DNA of 32,869 nt. Origin: an uncultured Phascolarctobacterium sp. Its GTDB lineage: Bacteria > Bacillota > Negativicutes > Acidaminococcales > Acidaminococcaceae. The notes beneath the pieces were generated by a model. The model ran no database searches and was not told the DNA's origin. It was given only the letters and a program-made list of their open reading frames with translations. Of this stretch, positions 13,557-21,961 are shown one piece after another. Position numbers and translations under genes: made by a program. Every line of letters starts with the position of its first letter. Position 1 is the stretch's first letter. The DNA lies in the NCBI GenBank assembly GCA_900757795.1, contig CAAEPE010000042.1:1-32869 (forward strand), given 5' to 3'.

Positions 13557-15395
13557 TTATTGCTCCGGCTGCGCAGACTGCTGCTGAGGTTTATCCTCCG
13601 GCATCCAGCCACGCTCCTTGAAAAATTCTTCAAACGCTTTATAAACAATGGGACCTGCTGCCGTAGAACCAAAGCCGCCTTGCTCTACAATGCAGACCAC
13701 TACCAGCTCCGGATCATCAACCGGTCCATAAGCAACAAACAAACCGTGATCACGTCCATGCGAGTTCTCCGCCGTACCTGTTTTACCGGCAATCGGCTTT
13801 GACAACTGACTGAAATAAGAAGCAGTACCGCCCTCCTGCGTCGTAGCACTCATACCTTGACGCATATAATCAATGGTCCGCTGGGAAACATCAATGTGTT
13901 TGCCGGCTCCTCGTTTAGGCCTTTCAAATAAGGTTCCGTCGGCGTTTAAAATGCTGTCTACTAAATACGGCTGGTATTTAATGCCGCCGTTAGCAACAAC
14001 ACTAAGCATTACCGAAAGCTGTATAGGCGTAGTCAGATTAAAGCCCTGACCAATGGCAGCGTTAAAGGTATCGCCTAACCGCCAATCCTCGTTCCAAATT
14101 TCCCGCTTGACTTGTTTAGAAGCAACCAAGCCGTTGCTTTCTCCTTCTAAATCAATGCCGGTTTTCTGACCAAAGCCATAAATATGCGCATATTTAGCAA
14201 TATTATCAATACCAACGCGATAGCCCAGCTCGTAAAAATATACGTTATCACTCATAGCTAAGCCTGAAATAAAGGTCAGCCAGCCTAAAACCTCACCACC
14301 GGCATTACCCATGGTAGGTACTAAAGGATGAAAACCACCGTCAAAAATCGGCTCGTCTATACGCACCTTGTTCAGCTCAAAAGCCGCACTGCCGGTAACA
14401 ATTTTAAAAGTAGATCCCGGCGGATATTCACCACTGATAACCTTATTATTCAACGGATAGCTATCATCATTATTGATTTTATTCCAATCCTTAGAAGAAA
14501 TACCGTGTACAAATAGGTTCGGATCATAATCCGGACGGCTAACCATAGCTCGCACCGCACCGTTACGCGGGTCAACAGCTACTACGGCAGCCGCACGCGC
14601 TTTAGGAGCAATACCACTGCTGCGCAGATAGGCCAAATGCTTATCTGTAAACTCCTCCAAAGCCTTTTGCAGGCGATAATCAATAGTCAGCTGTAAATTT
14701 TTCCCTGGAATAGGCTTAACGGCATCATAATGCTTGACCACATTGCCGCCTACATCTACTTCCTCCATAAACGCGCCGTCCTCGCCGCGCAGTACCTTAT
14801 CATAGCTTTTTTCCAAACCCGCCTTGCCGACAATACTTCCCTGCGTAACATTTTTAAACAAACCGTTTTCTATTTCATACGCACTTACTTCGCCCACATA
14901 ACCCAGTGCGTGTACCGCCAATTCATGGTAGGGATAATTTCGCACAGGCTGTACCTGCAGCATCAGCTCCGGTATATAGCGGCGCTGCTCCTCAATGCGC
15001 GTTACCATATCTGGCGTCAAATTGCTTTTCAACAAAATAGGCTCGTAATAATCGGCATTATCCTTAATTTTCTTTTGAATTTCTTCTAAAGGAAGCTGCA
15101 AAAGCTGGCTAATGGACTGTAATGTTTCCGGCTTATATTCAGACTGTTTTTGCAGCAATGCAGTATATCCCGGTAGATTATTGACCAACTCCTTGCCGTC
15201 TTTATCATAGATAAGACCTCTAGGCGCAATAATTTTAGACTGACGCAGGCGGTTGCCGTCTGACTGCTTAGTATAATAATCACCACGCCACAGCTGCAAA
15301 TAAACCATGCGTCCCAACAAAATTACAAAAAGCAGAAGGCAGATGCCCAGCATAACGTGCAGACGCATATCTCTGTCTGTTTGTTTTTGATTCAT
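13557..15395 (-). CDS. mrdA: Penicillin-binding protein 2, elongation transpeptidase
   Basis: A 612-residue class B PBP. One membrane anchor lies at residues 11-34, then the pedestal/dimerisation domain (GRMVYLQLWRGDYY; IIAPRGLIYDKDG at about 55-67) and the transpeptidase domain. Catalytic motifs are STFK at 328-331 (Ser328 nucleophile), SDN at 382-384 and KTGT at 538-541. It cross-links glycan made by RodA during lateral wall growth and is the expected target of mecillinam-like beta-lactams. The C-terminus ends in a short Q/P/E-rich tail. The order mreB-mreC-mreD-mrdA-rodA is the classical elongasome cluster. Confidence 0.96.
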   Translation of the reverse strand: MNQKQTDRDMRLHVMLGICLLLFVILLGRMVYLQLWRGDYYTKQSDGNRLRQSKIIAPRGLIYDKDGKELVNNLPGYTALLQKQSEYKPETLQSISQLLQLPLEEIQKKIKDNADYYEPILLKSNLTPDMVTRIEEQRRYIPELMLQVQPVRNYPYHELAVHALGYVGEVSAYEIENGLFKNVTQGSIVGKAGLEKSYDKVLRGEDGAFMEEVDVGGNVVKHYDAVKPIPGKNLQLTIDYRLQKALEEFTDKHLAYLRSSGIAPKARAAAVVAVDPRNGAVRAMVSRPDYDPNLFVHGISSKDWNKINNDDSYPLNNKVISGEYPPGSTFKIVTGSAAFELNKVRIDEPIFDGGFHPLVPTMGNAGGEVLGWLTFISGLAMSDNVYFYELGYRVGIDNIAKYAHIYGFGQKTGIDLEGESNGLVASKQVKREIWNEDWRLGDTFNAAIGQGFNLTTPIQLSVMLSVVANGGIKYQPYLVDSILNADGTLFERPKRGAGKHIDVSQRTIDYMRQGMSATTQEGGTASYFSQLSKPIAGKTGTAENSHGRDHGLFVAYGPVDDPELVVVCIVEQGGFGSTAAGPIVYKAFEEFFKERGWMPEDKPQQQSAQPEQ

Positions 15396-15419
15396 AACGA
15401 CATCCTGCCACCTTTCATT

Positions 15420-15920
15420 TTAATAGGAAATATCTTCCTCTTTTATCCATTGATAAACTCTTTTCACCAAAATTACTACCGGCACTACCAGTAATGCGTT
15501 ACCAACAATAAAGCCTAGGCTATTCAAACAATAATCAAAAAAAATACTCCAGCGCCCGCCGCTGCGCAACAGCTCCAGCCACCAATAGAAAAATCTTAGC
15601 ACTGTACTGCACACAGAAATTGCCAAAATATGAAAATAGGCACTATCCTTAACAACCTTTTCTTTCATCAGGCCTACGGCATAGCCTAACGCCATTCGAC
15701 TTAGCATATGATAGCCAAACACGCTTACTGTCATAGCATCCTGCAAAAAGCCGATACCTAAACCGGCGGCAGCTCCTTGTTTTTCACCCAACAGCATGGC
15801 AAAAGCATATAAGGCCAACAATGGTAAATCAAATGACAGCCAGCCGGTATAAAAGGCCGAAGCCGCTCCTTGCAAAAGCATTAAAAGCAGAAACAGGACG
15901 GGCCAAATCAGTCTCCTCAT
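15420..15920 (-). CDS. mreD: Rod-shape determining protein MreD
   Basis: A 166-residue very hydrophobic protein with five or six predicted membrane segments. Typical MreD features are the early FDLPLLALYAFAMLLGEKQG, AAGLGIGFLQDAMTVSVFGY and the glycine-rich middle; MreD sequences diverge strongly, so position is the main support. It partners MreC in linking cytoplasmic MreB to the periplasmic synthases. Its start overlaps the mreC stop by four bases. Confidence 0.9.
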   Translation of the reverse strand: MRRLIWPVLFLLLMLLQGAASAFYTGWLSFDLPLLALYAFAMLLGEKQGAAAGLGIGFLQDAMTVSVFGYHMLSRMALGYAVGLMKEKVVKDSAYFHILAISVCSTVLRFFYWWLELLRSGGRWSIFFDYCLNSLGFIVGNALLVVPVVILVKRVYQWIKEEDISY

Positions 15921-16774
15921 TTTGCCTGTCCTCCCTGTCTGTCAAATTCAATTTTCGATGCCGGTGTAAAATCGGTGATTACCAGTACATGCTCCACGTC
16001 GGCAACATCTGCTGCTGCACTTACATCTGCTTCCTGTAAAAGGCCTACGCTGTCCATACGGGTTTTAGTTACAGTACCAATTAAAATATTCTCTGGATGA
16101 CTGCCGCTGTAACCGCTGGTAACAACAACGTCGCCCTCACGCAAACTAGCCTCACGGAATACATGCTCTAAAATCAACATACCGCCAGCAGCAGTTCTGC
16201 CGCTGATAACCCCCACGGCACGGGAATCGTGCCGCAGCACCCGCGCACCAATTTTAAAACGCGGCGAGCTAAGCAGCAGCACGCGCGCATAAGTGTCGTA
16301 AACCTCATCTACCACGCCTACTAAACCGCCGTTAACAACAGCCATTTCCCGGCGCAGGCCCTTATCGCTGCCTGCATCAATGTACATAAAATCGCGCAAA
16401 TCGCCGTAGCTGCGGGAAATAACCTTAGCAGCTACCAGCTTTTGGCTTTTATGCTGTTCCTTATATTCCAAAAGCTCGCGCAGCTGCTTATTTTCCGCAT
16501 AAATAGATGCCATTTGGATATTGGCATTGCGCAATTCAATATTATCCTGTTTTAATTGCGCGTTCTCGCTTTGCATTATAGTCAAAGCCTTCCAATAACC
16601 GCGCAAATTATTACCGGCATTCCCCAAGCTGTTAAGTCCGCTTTCCACAGGCAGCACTACGGCAGCTACCGCCCCGTTGATTAAGGGAAAACGGCTGCCG
16701 CCAGCAATAGCCATAGCCAGCATTCCCAAAAGCACAAAGATAAAGAGAACGCCCAGCATTACCTTCTTACTCAT
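15917..16774 (-). CDS. mreC: Rod-shape determining protein MreC
   Basis: A 285-residue bitopic protein. A membrane segment at about 5-23 is followed by a coiled coil (ENAQLKQDNIELRNANIQMA, about 73-105) and then the MreC beta-domain (SRSYGDLRDFMYIDAGSDKG; GLVGVVDEVYDTYARVLLLS; VVTSGYSG). It scaffolds MreD, PBP2 and RodA in the periplasm and activates PBP2. It follows mreB by 12 bases and overlaps mreD by four. Confidence 0.94.
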   Translation of the reverse strand: MSKKVMLGVLFIFVLLGMLAMAIAGGSRFPLINGAVAAVVLPVESGLNSLGNAGNNLRGYWKALTIMQSENAQLKQDNIELRNANIQMASIYAENKQLRELLEYKEQHKSQKLVAAKVISRSYGDLRDFMYIDAGSDKGLRREMAVVNGGLVGVVDEVYDTYARVLLLSSPRFKIGARVLRHDSRAVGVISGRTAAGGMLILEHVFREASLREGDVVVTSGYSGSHPENILIGTVTKTRMDSVGLLQEADVSAAADVADVEHVLVITDFTPASKIEFDRQGGQAK

Positions 16775-16786
16775 GCTGTTTACCTA

Positions 16787-17836
16787 TTATTTAGACGTCA
16801 TAAATCCTTTACGATAAATATCAATATTTTCCACAGCAATACCGGTGCCCAAAGCTACGCAATTCAGCGCTTCATCAGAAACAAATACCGGCATACCGGT
16901 TTCCTGAGAAATTAAACGATCCAAGTTGCGCAGCATGGAACTGCCGCCGGTCATTACAATTCCGCGATCCATAATGTCCGCACTCAATTCCGGCGGAGTG
17001 CGCTCCAAAGTGTTGCGTACTGCATCTACAATCATGCTTACGGGCTCGTCAACAGCCTCGCAAACATGGTTGGCATTTACTTCAATACTCTTAGGCAAGC
17101 CGCTTAACAAATCGCGTCCGCGTACTTCCATAACTGCAGGAGCATCAACCTTCATAGCGGTGCCAATTTCAATTTTAATATTTTCTGCTGTACGCTCGCC
17201 GATAAACATATTAAAGGTTTTGCGCACATAACGAACAATAGCACTGTCAATGGCATCGCCGCCGCAGCGCACGCTTTTGGCAACAACAATGCCGCCCAAA
17301 GAAATTACCGCAACTTCACAGGTGCCGCCGCCAATATCTACAACCATGCTGCCGGTAGCCTCCTGCACAGGCAGGCCGGCACCAATAGCCGCTGCCATAG
17401 GCTCCTCAATTAAATATGCCTCACGCGCACCGGCTTCAATAGTAGCGTCAATAACGGCACGCTTTTCTACCTCCGTAACGCCGGAGGGCACGCCTACCAA
17501 AATACGCGGACGCACAAATGTGCGGTTATTCATCGCCTGTTTGATAAAATATTTCAGCATGGATTGAGTAATTTCGTAATCAGCGATAACACCGTCCTTC
17601 ATAGGGCGAATGGCTATAATATTGCCGGGAGTACGGCCAATCATACGCTTAGCCTCCGCGCCGATAGCCAAAACTTCATTGGTATCTCTTTCTACAGCTA
17701 CAACTGAAGGCTCACGGATAATAATTCCCTTATCCTTGCAGTGCACTAAAGTATTGGCTGTGCCAAGATCTATACCCATATCATCGGACATATTGTTAAA
17801 AATACTTATATTCGGGAATGTAAACCTCATTACCAT
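16787..17836 (-). CDS. mreB: Actin-like cell-shape protein MreB
   Basis: A 349-residue actin-fold ATPase forming membrane-bound filaments that guide lateral wall synthesis. The phosphate-1 motif DLGTANTLVHCKDKGI begins at about residue 23, phosphate-2 is DIGGGTCEVAVISLGGIV, the adenosine motif is IVMTGGSSMLRNLD, and EEPMAAAIGAGLP lies between them. AGGAGG lies 4 bases before ATG 17836 and 10 before the in-frame ATG 17830, so either may be used. The N-terminal part (RFTFPNISIFNN) may form the amphipathic membrane-binding helix. It follows radC by 8 bases. Confidence 0.96.
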   Translation of the reverse strand: MVMRFTFPNISIFNNMSDDMGIDLGTANTLVHCKDKGIIIREPSVVAVERDTNEVLAIGAEAKRMIGRTPGNIIAIRPMKDGVIADYEITQSMLKYFIKQAMNNRTFVRPRILVGVPSGVTEVEKRAVIDATIEAGAREAYLIEEPMAAAIGAGLPVQEATGSMVVDIGGGTCEVAVISLGGIVVAKSVRCGGDAIDSAIVRYVRKTFNMFIGERTAENIKIEIGTAMKVDAPAVMEVRGRDLLSGLPKSIEVNANHVCEAVDEPVSMIVDAVRNTLERTPPELSADIMDRGIVMTGGSSMLRNLDRLISQETGMPVFVSDEALNCVALGTGIAVENIDIYRKGFMTSK

Positions 17837-17844
17837 CTGTCCTC

Positions 17845-18618
17845 CTAAATCTCTAAAGCTTCATCCTCTTGAAAACTGTAGTAGGTACCGTCGCCGATTA
17901 TTAAATGATCCAGCACAGGAATACTCAAGGTTTTACCTGCTTCCGTCAAGGTCTGCGTCAAATCGCAATCCTCCTCGCTGGGATACGGATCGCCGGAAGG
18001 ATGATTATGCGCCACAACAATGGACGCTGCATGCTGCAAAATTGCCGGCCGAAAAACCTCCCGCGGATGTACCAAAGAATCTGTCAGCGTTCCCTCGCTA
18101 ACCAACTCTGTACCTATTACCCTATTTTTACTGTCTAATAAAATAACTATAAACTGTTCCTTTTTGGCATAACGCAGACGCGGCATCAAAAAAGCTGCCC
18201 CCTGCTGCGGCGAACCAAAATGGAATTTATCTAAAGGGCGGGCTGACGCCAAGCGCCTGCCAATCTCTAAAGCCGCCAGTACCGTGGCCGCCTTAGCTTG
18301 ACCTAAACCCTTTATTTGCATAAGCTCTTGTAAATTGCTGATACCTGCCAGCCTTTTATAAAGGCCGCCGTCAGCAGTCATTTCTCTGCCTATGGCCAGC
18401 GCCGACTTAGATGCTGTACCCGTGCGCAGCAAAATTGCCAGTAATTCTGCATCAGTCAACGCTCCTGCACCGCGTAACAATAGTTTTTCCCGCGGCCTTT
18501 CCTCCATGGGCAAATTTTTAATTGGTTCTTGAATACTTTCTTGAGATAAATTTTGTTTAATACTGCTAAAAACATTACTATTACCTAAGCAATAGCCACT
18601 GCTTTTGCAACGTTTCAT
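17845..18618 (-). CDS. radC: RadC family JAB-domain protein
   Basis: A 257-residue protein. A helix-hairpin-helix-like N-terminal region (LRGAGALTDAELLAILLRTG, then LMQIKGLGQAKAATVLAALE) precedes the MPN/JAB1 domain with the metal motif VVAHNHPSGDPYPSEED. Despite its name, RadC is not proven to act in DNA repair. The ATG at 18618 overlaps maf by four bases (ATGA); it adds about 37 residues before the usual family start (LPMEERPREKLL), a stretch rich in Ser, Asn and Gln and low in conserved residues. A later start at a non-ATG codon cannot be excluded. maf-radC-mreB is a common gene order in Firmicutes. Confidence 0.92.
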   Translation of the reverse strand: MKRCKSSGYCLGNSNVFSSIKQNLSQESIQEPIKNLPMEERPREKLLLRGAGALTDAELLAILLRTGTASKSALAIGREMTADGGLYKRLAGISNLQELMQIKGLGQAKAATVLAALEIGRRLASARPLDKFHFGSPQQGAAFLMPRLRYAKKEQFIVILLDSKNRVIGTELVSEGTLTDSLVHPREVFRPAILQHAASIVVAHNHPSGDPYPSEEDCDLTQTLTEAGKTLSIPVLDHLIIGDGTYYSFQEDEALEI

Positions 18619-19187
18619 TCAGTCATTTTTACTCCTAATTCTACTAACATAGAATACAGCATTGTTAATGGAAGGCCAACCACATTATTATAACAGCCTT
18701 CAATCTTTTCTACTAATAAAGCGCCTTTTCCCTGAATACCATAAGCACCAGCCTTATCCAAAGGCTCACCTGTATTAACGTAGGCAGTAATTTCAGCAGC
18801 AGTAAGCTGCCGAAAATAAACCTTGGTTATGCAGACAGCAGCTTTTTCTTGCCCTCGATAACGCACAGCCACACCGGTCATCACCTGATGGCTGCGTCCG
18901 GAAAGGCGAAGCAGCATCTCTACGGCGTTTTCTTTATTAAGCGGCTTGCCTAAAACAGCCTCGTCGATAACTACCACCGTATCGGCGGCTACTACCGGCA
19001 CAGCATCACCCTCTGCTGCCGTAACAGCTCTGCACTTGCCCAAAGCATTATGCAGAACCACATTGTGAGCGTCGCCTGCTTTACCGGCTTCTTCGTCAAA
19101 AACAGCCGGGCATACACGGGAAGCTATCCCAACCTGCTGCAAAAGCTCTAAACGGCGGGGGGAAGCAGATGCTAAAACAACCTCCAC
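18615..19187 (-). CDS. maf: Maf family nucleoside triphosphate pyrophosphatase
   Basis: A 190-residue Maf/HAM1-like protein. The opening ASASPRRLELLQQVG is the Maf signature; VVAADTVVVIDEAVLGKPLN, SGRSHQVMTGVAV and the C-terminal KAGAYGIQGKGALLVEKIEG YNNVVGLP segments follow in the family order. Members hydrolyse dTTP, UTP or modified nucleotides to monophosphates and are linked with septum inhibition in Bacillus. The last motif matches the dTTP/UTP-type Maf (YhdE). It overlaps radC by four bases. Confidence 0.93.
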   Translation of the reverse strand: MEVVLASASPRRLELLQQVGIASRVCPAVFDEEAGKAGDAHNVVLHNALGKCRAVTAAEGDAVPVVAADTVVVIDEAVLGKPLNKENAVEMLLRLSGRSHQVMTGVAVRYRGQEKAAVCITKVYFRQLTAAEITAYVNTGEPLDKAGAYGIQGKGALLVEKIEGCYNNVVGLPLTMLYSMLVELGVKMTE

Positions 19188-19210
19188 AATAATCGCTCCT
19201 TCTGCCTTGC

Positions 19211-19633
19211 TTATTTTTTGCTCATATCAATAACCATTTCTTCTGCCTGAATTTCAAAAATAACAGGCTGCTTACCCTGACGCACAGCGTCGCGTTTAAA
19301 AATATGGGCATAGCTAATGGTTACAATCTCCCATAAAATAACGCCGCCAATCAAAAACGGCCATTTTTCCATATGAAAAAAAACTGCTAAGCTGTTGCCA
19401 AAAGCCAAGCCTGCCAGCACGCCGGCTACGGGTAGTCCATAAATAATAAATTTAGCTTTAGTTTGATCCAAATCCCGGTATTCGGCGCTAATAAAATCGC
19501 CCGTTTTAGCGCCTACCGGATTCCAACAGTCAAGATATTTCGGCAGACCCTTAAGCTCACTTTCTGTTTTATCAACCTTGATCTCTGCCCGTTCACCCTG
19601 CTTTTTAACTACAATACCTCTAATTTCAGCCAT
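19211..19633 (-). CDS. RseC/MucC-like membrane protein without the cysteine motif
   Basis: A 140-residue protein. Residues 1-60 are a small beta-rich domain (IRGIVVKKQGERAEIKV, then NPVGAKTGDFISAEYRD), and two membrane segments follow at about 64-83 (IIYGLPVAGVLAGLAFG) and 90-108. The pattern, including the YGLP start of the first helix, is that of the RseC/SoxR-reducing-system family. The usual CxxC-type cysteines of that family are absent (a single Cys36), so a redox role is unlikely. Second membrane protein upstream of maf; spacing to the neighbours is 22-23 bases. Function unknown. Confidence 0.65.
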   Translation of the reverse strand: MAEIRGIVVKKQGERAEIKVDKTESELKGLPKYLDCWNPVGAKTGDFISAEYRDLDQTKAKFIIYGLPVAGVLAGLAFGNSLAVFFHMEKWPFLIGGVILWEIVTISYAHIFKRDAVRQGKQPVIFEIQAEEMVIDMSKK

Positions 19634-19655
19634 AAAGTAACAAACTCTCCTTTAA

Positions 19656-19946
19656 TCAATATGCGTGAACAAAAACGTACCAATAGCCTACGCCAAAAAT
19701 CACGCCATAAATAGCAAAAAACACTAAAATTCCCTGCCAGGTAACGGGATAGCCAAAGTTGATATCCTCACCAAAAATACCACGGCGATTAAAAAAAGTA
19801 TATTTTTTGCGTTTTCTAAACCAAGCCAGTTTATTCTCCGGACCAACCAATTTGGCTATTAAAAAAATATAGAAGAATGATGCAATAAATATCTGCATTA
19901 CACGTGTACAAACAGCCATTGAGTCAACAGTTTCCAAACCAGTCAT
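19656..19946 (-). CDS. Small two-helix membrane protein of unknown function
   Basis: A 96-residue protein, not recognised. Two membrane segments are clear: about 14-34 (VMQIFIASFFYIFLIAKLV) and about 70-93 (ILVFFAIYGVIFGVGYWYVF). The connecting loop is basic (WFRKRKKYTFFNRRG) and so probably cytoplasmic, followed by GEDINFGYP. It lies between two other small membrane-protein genes with gaps of 17 and 22 bases, in the same direction as maf-radC-mreB, so co-transcription is likely. Confidence 0.7.
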   Translation of the reverse strand: MTGLETVDSMAVCTRVMQIFIASFFYIFLIAKLVGPENKLAWFRKRKKYTFFNRRGIFGEDINFGYPVTWQGILVFFAIYGVIFGVGYWYVFVHAY

Positions 19947-19963
19947 TTTTAACCTCCACTAAC

Positions 19964-20488
19964 TTACAGTTGAATGTATTTGTCGGGCAGCTGTCTTTGC
20001 AGCTTTTTCAGAAAATCATCACTGCATTTAAACAGCAGACCCGCCAGCTTATTATTTTTTTTGCCCTCAGTAAATACTAATAGTCTCTGAGTATTGGGGT
20101 CAAGAGAGCTGTAACGATGGATATAATGTCTGATTTTAGTTTTGCGAAAAAAGCTGCGTACATATTTATTAGTAAAGCTTTCTACCTTAGTCAAATCCAC
20201 CACATAGCTATGTTTAATAAAAACCATACCTTGAGTTATAACCTCTAAGCGTTGATCCTTGTAAAGAATAATCGTATATTTAAAGGATACACGCCAAAGC
20301 CATAAGGCTAACAGCACCGTATTCAAGCCCCAACCGGCAATACTTAGATGACGAGTTTCCTGCACATGCATCCACTCATAGGTATATAAGCAGCCTATCA
20401 ACATAAAGGCTATAAAAGCAATCACCTTACGGCCAAAGGTAGTACCAGATTCTTCACGACATATTTCTTCCAAAAAAGTTCCCTCCAT
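19964..20488 (-). CDS. Membrane protein with PH-like C-terminal region, unknown function
   Basis: A 174-residue protein. Two membrane segments (about 23-41 and 50-67) are followed by a soluble region with the rhythm of a bacterial PH-like domain: YTIILYKDQRLEVIT, VDLTKVESFTNKYV, QRLLVFTEGKKNN and LLFKCSDDFLKKLQRQL. The assignment is inference. The ATG at 20488 has no ribosome site and overlaps GGAGGG; an in-frame TTG at 20473 lies 7 bases after GGAGGG and may be the true start. It is the first gene after the extended -10 promoter at 20531-20539, so it appears to head the whole shape operon. Confidence 0.65.
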   Translation of the reverse strand: MEGTFLEEICREESGTTFGRKVIAFIAFMLIGCLYTYEWMHVQETRHLSIAGWGLNTVLLALWLWRVSFKYTIILYKDQRLEVITQGMVFIKHSYVVDLTKVESFTNKYVRSFFRKTKIRHYIHRYSSLDPNTQRLLVFTEGKKNNKLAGLLFKCSDDFLKKLQRQLPDKYIQL

Positions 20489-20530
20489 CTCTTATGTGCA
20501 GCAACACTATTCCATTTTTTAATCTTATTA

Positions 20531-20539
20531 ATTATATCA
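20531..20539 (-). promoter_or_regulatory. Extended -10 promoter heading the long shape operon
   Basis: On the minus strand TGATATAAT (20539-20531) is an extended -10 element without a good -35. It lies about 40 bases upstream of the first membrane-protein gene and is the only convincing promoter before the run to 9856. Confidence 0.6.
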
Positions 20540-20607
20540 AAATTTGCAGCTAAAGCATATACCCTAAAGAAGTATTTCAAACAAAAAAATGTGAAATTTG
20601 CTGATAG

Positions 20608-20640
20608 AAAAAGGCTGCACCTTGATGACGCAGCCTTTTT
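20608..20640 (-). terminator. Terminator of obgE-proB-proA
   Basis: AAAAAGGCTGC (20608-20618) pairs with GCAGCCTTTTT (20630-20640) over an 11-base loop, with T runs on both strands. It lies 27 bases after the proA stop. Confidence 0.9.
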
Positions 20641-20667
20641 TATCAATTTTGCTTTAACTATCGTTTA

Positions 20668-21924
20668 TTAACCTCTTACTTGACCGTTACCGCAGATTAA
20701 ATATTTCGTGCTGGTAAGTTCCGGCAGCGCCATAGGTCCGCGAGCGTGCAGTTTTTGTGTGCTGATACCAATTTCGGCACCAAAACCAAATTCATTGCCG
20801 TCCGTAAAGCGCGTGGACGCATTTACATACACAGCTGCCGCATCTACTGTTTTTTGGAACAACTGCGCCTGACTGTAATCATTGGTCACAATACATTCGC
20901 TGTGGCCGGTGCCAAACCTAGCGATATGCTCCATAGCTTCTTCAATGGAAGCTACAATTTTTACGGATAAGCGCAAATCGCCATACTCTGTTGACCAATC
21001 CTCTGCAGTTGCAGGCACTACCCTGCTGTCGAAAGCCTGTACGGCTGCGTCGCCGCGGATTTCCACCTCTGCTTCGGCGTATTTTTTCAGCATGGCCGGT
21101 ATAAATTTAGCTGCAATATCCTTGTGTACCAGCAGAGTTTCCATAGCGTTGCACACGGACGGACGCTGCACCTTAGCGTTATAGGCGATTTTCACTGCCA
21201 TATCCACATCGGCAGAAGCGTCCACATAAGTATGGCATACGCCTGCGCCTGTTTCAATTACCGGCACTGTTGCGTTCATAACCACCATTTTTATTAAGCC
21301 TGCGCCGCCACGGGGAATAACCACATCTACCAAACCGTTCATGTGGATTAAATCCTGTACGGCTTGTCTGTCAGTAGTGTCTATAAATTGAATAGCACCC
21401 TCAGGCATACCAGTTTTGACAGCGGCTTCACTCAAAACAGCAGCTACTGTTTTATTGGACTCCATCGCTTCGCTGCCGCCCTTTAAAATTACCGCATTGC
21501 CGGATTTTAAGCACAAACCGGCAGCGTCAGCTGTAACATTGGGGCGCGCTTCGTAAATTATGCCGATAACGCCAATAGGCACGCGCACCTTGGTAATAGA
21601 AAGGCCGTTAGGCAGAGTTTTGCCGTCCAGCACATTGCCCACAGGATCAGGCAGCGCCGCAACCTGACGCAGTCCGTCCGCCATGCATGCAATACGCTCT
21701 GCCGTCAGCTTTAATCTGTCCAGCATAGAACTTTTCATGCCTTTAGCCGCAGCTTGCTGCATATCGCAACTATTGGCTGTCAAAATTTCCTGCTGATGCT
21801 CTAACAGCGCTTGAGCCATAGCCAACAGCGCTTTATTTTTTATGTCTGTACTTGTTACAGCCAGCTTAGCTGCAGCTTTTTTGGCCGCAGCCGCTTTAGC
21901 TTTTACTAATTCGTAAGTATCCAT
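20668..21924 (-). CDS. proA: Gamma-glutamyl phosphate reductase
   Basis: A 418-residue aldehyde-dehydrogenase-superfamily enzyme that reduces gamma-glutamyl phosphate with NADPH to glutamate semialdehyde, second step of proline synthesis. Recognisable segments are PIGVIGIIYEARPNVTADAA, CLKSGNAVILKGGSEA, VVIPRGGAGLI, and the active-site cysteine in QRPSVCNAMETLLVH. The C-terminus FGFGAEIGISTQKLHARGPM is typical. Full length. It follows proB by 37 bases and ends at a strong terminator. Confidence 0.97.
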   Translation of the reverse strand: MDTYELVKAKAAAAKKAAAKLAVTSTDIKNKALLAMAQALLEHQQEILTANSCDMQQAAAKGMKSSMLDRLKLTAERIACMADGLRQVAALPDPVGNVLDGKTLPNGLSITKVRVPIGVIGIIYEARPNVTADAAGLCLKSGNAVILKGGSEAMESNKTVAAVLSEAAVKTGMPEGAIQFIDTTDRQAVQDLIHMNGLVDVVIPRGGAGLIKMVVMNATVPVIETGAGVCHTYVDASADVDMAVKIAYNAKVQRPSVCNAMETLLVHKDIAAKFIPAMLKKYAEAEVEIRGDAAVQAFDSRVVPATAEDWSTEYGDLRLSVKIVASIEEAMEHIARFGTGHSECIVTNDYSQAQLFQKTVDAAAVYVNASTRFTDGNEFGFGAEIGISTQKLHARGPMALPELTSTKYLICGNGQVRG

Positions 21925-21961
21925 AAATTTCCCTCATTTATCTTATTATTTTAATCTAATT

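Noticed and set aside
19211..19633. Redox-active RseC function
   Set aside because: The fold pattern fits, but the conserved cysteine pair is missing; only one cysteine is present.
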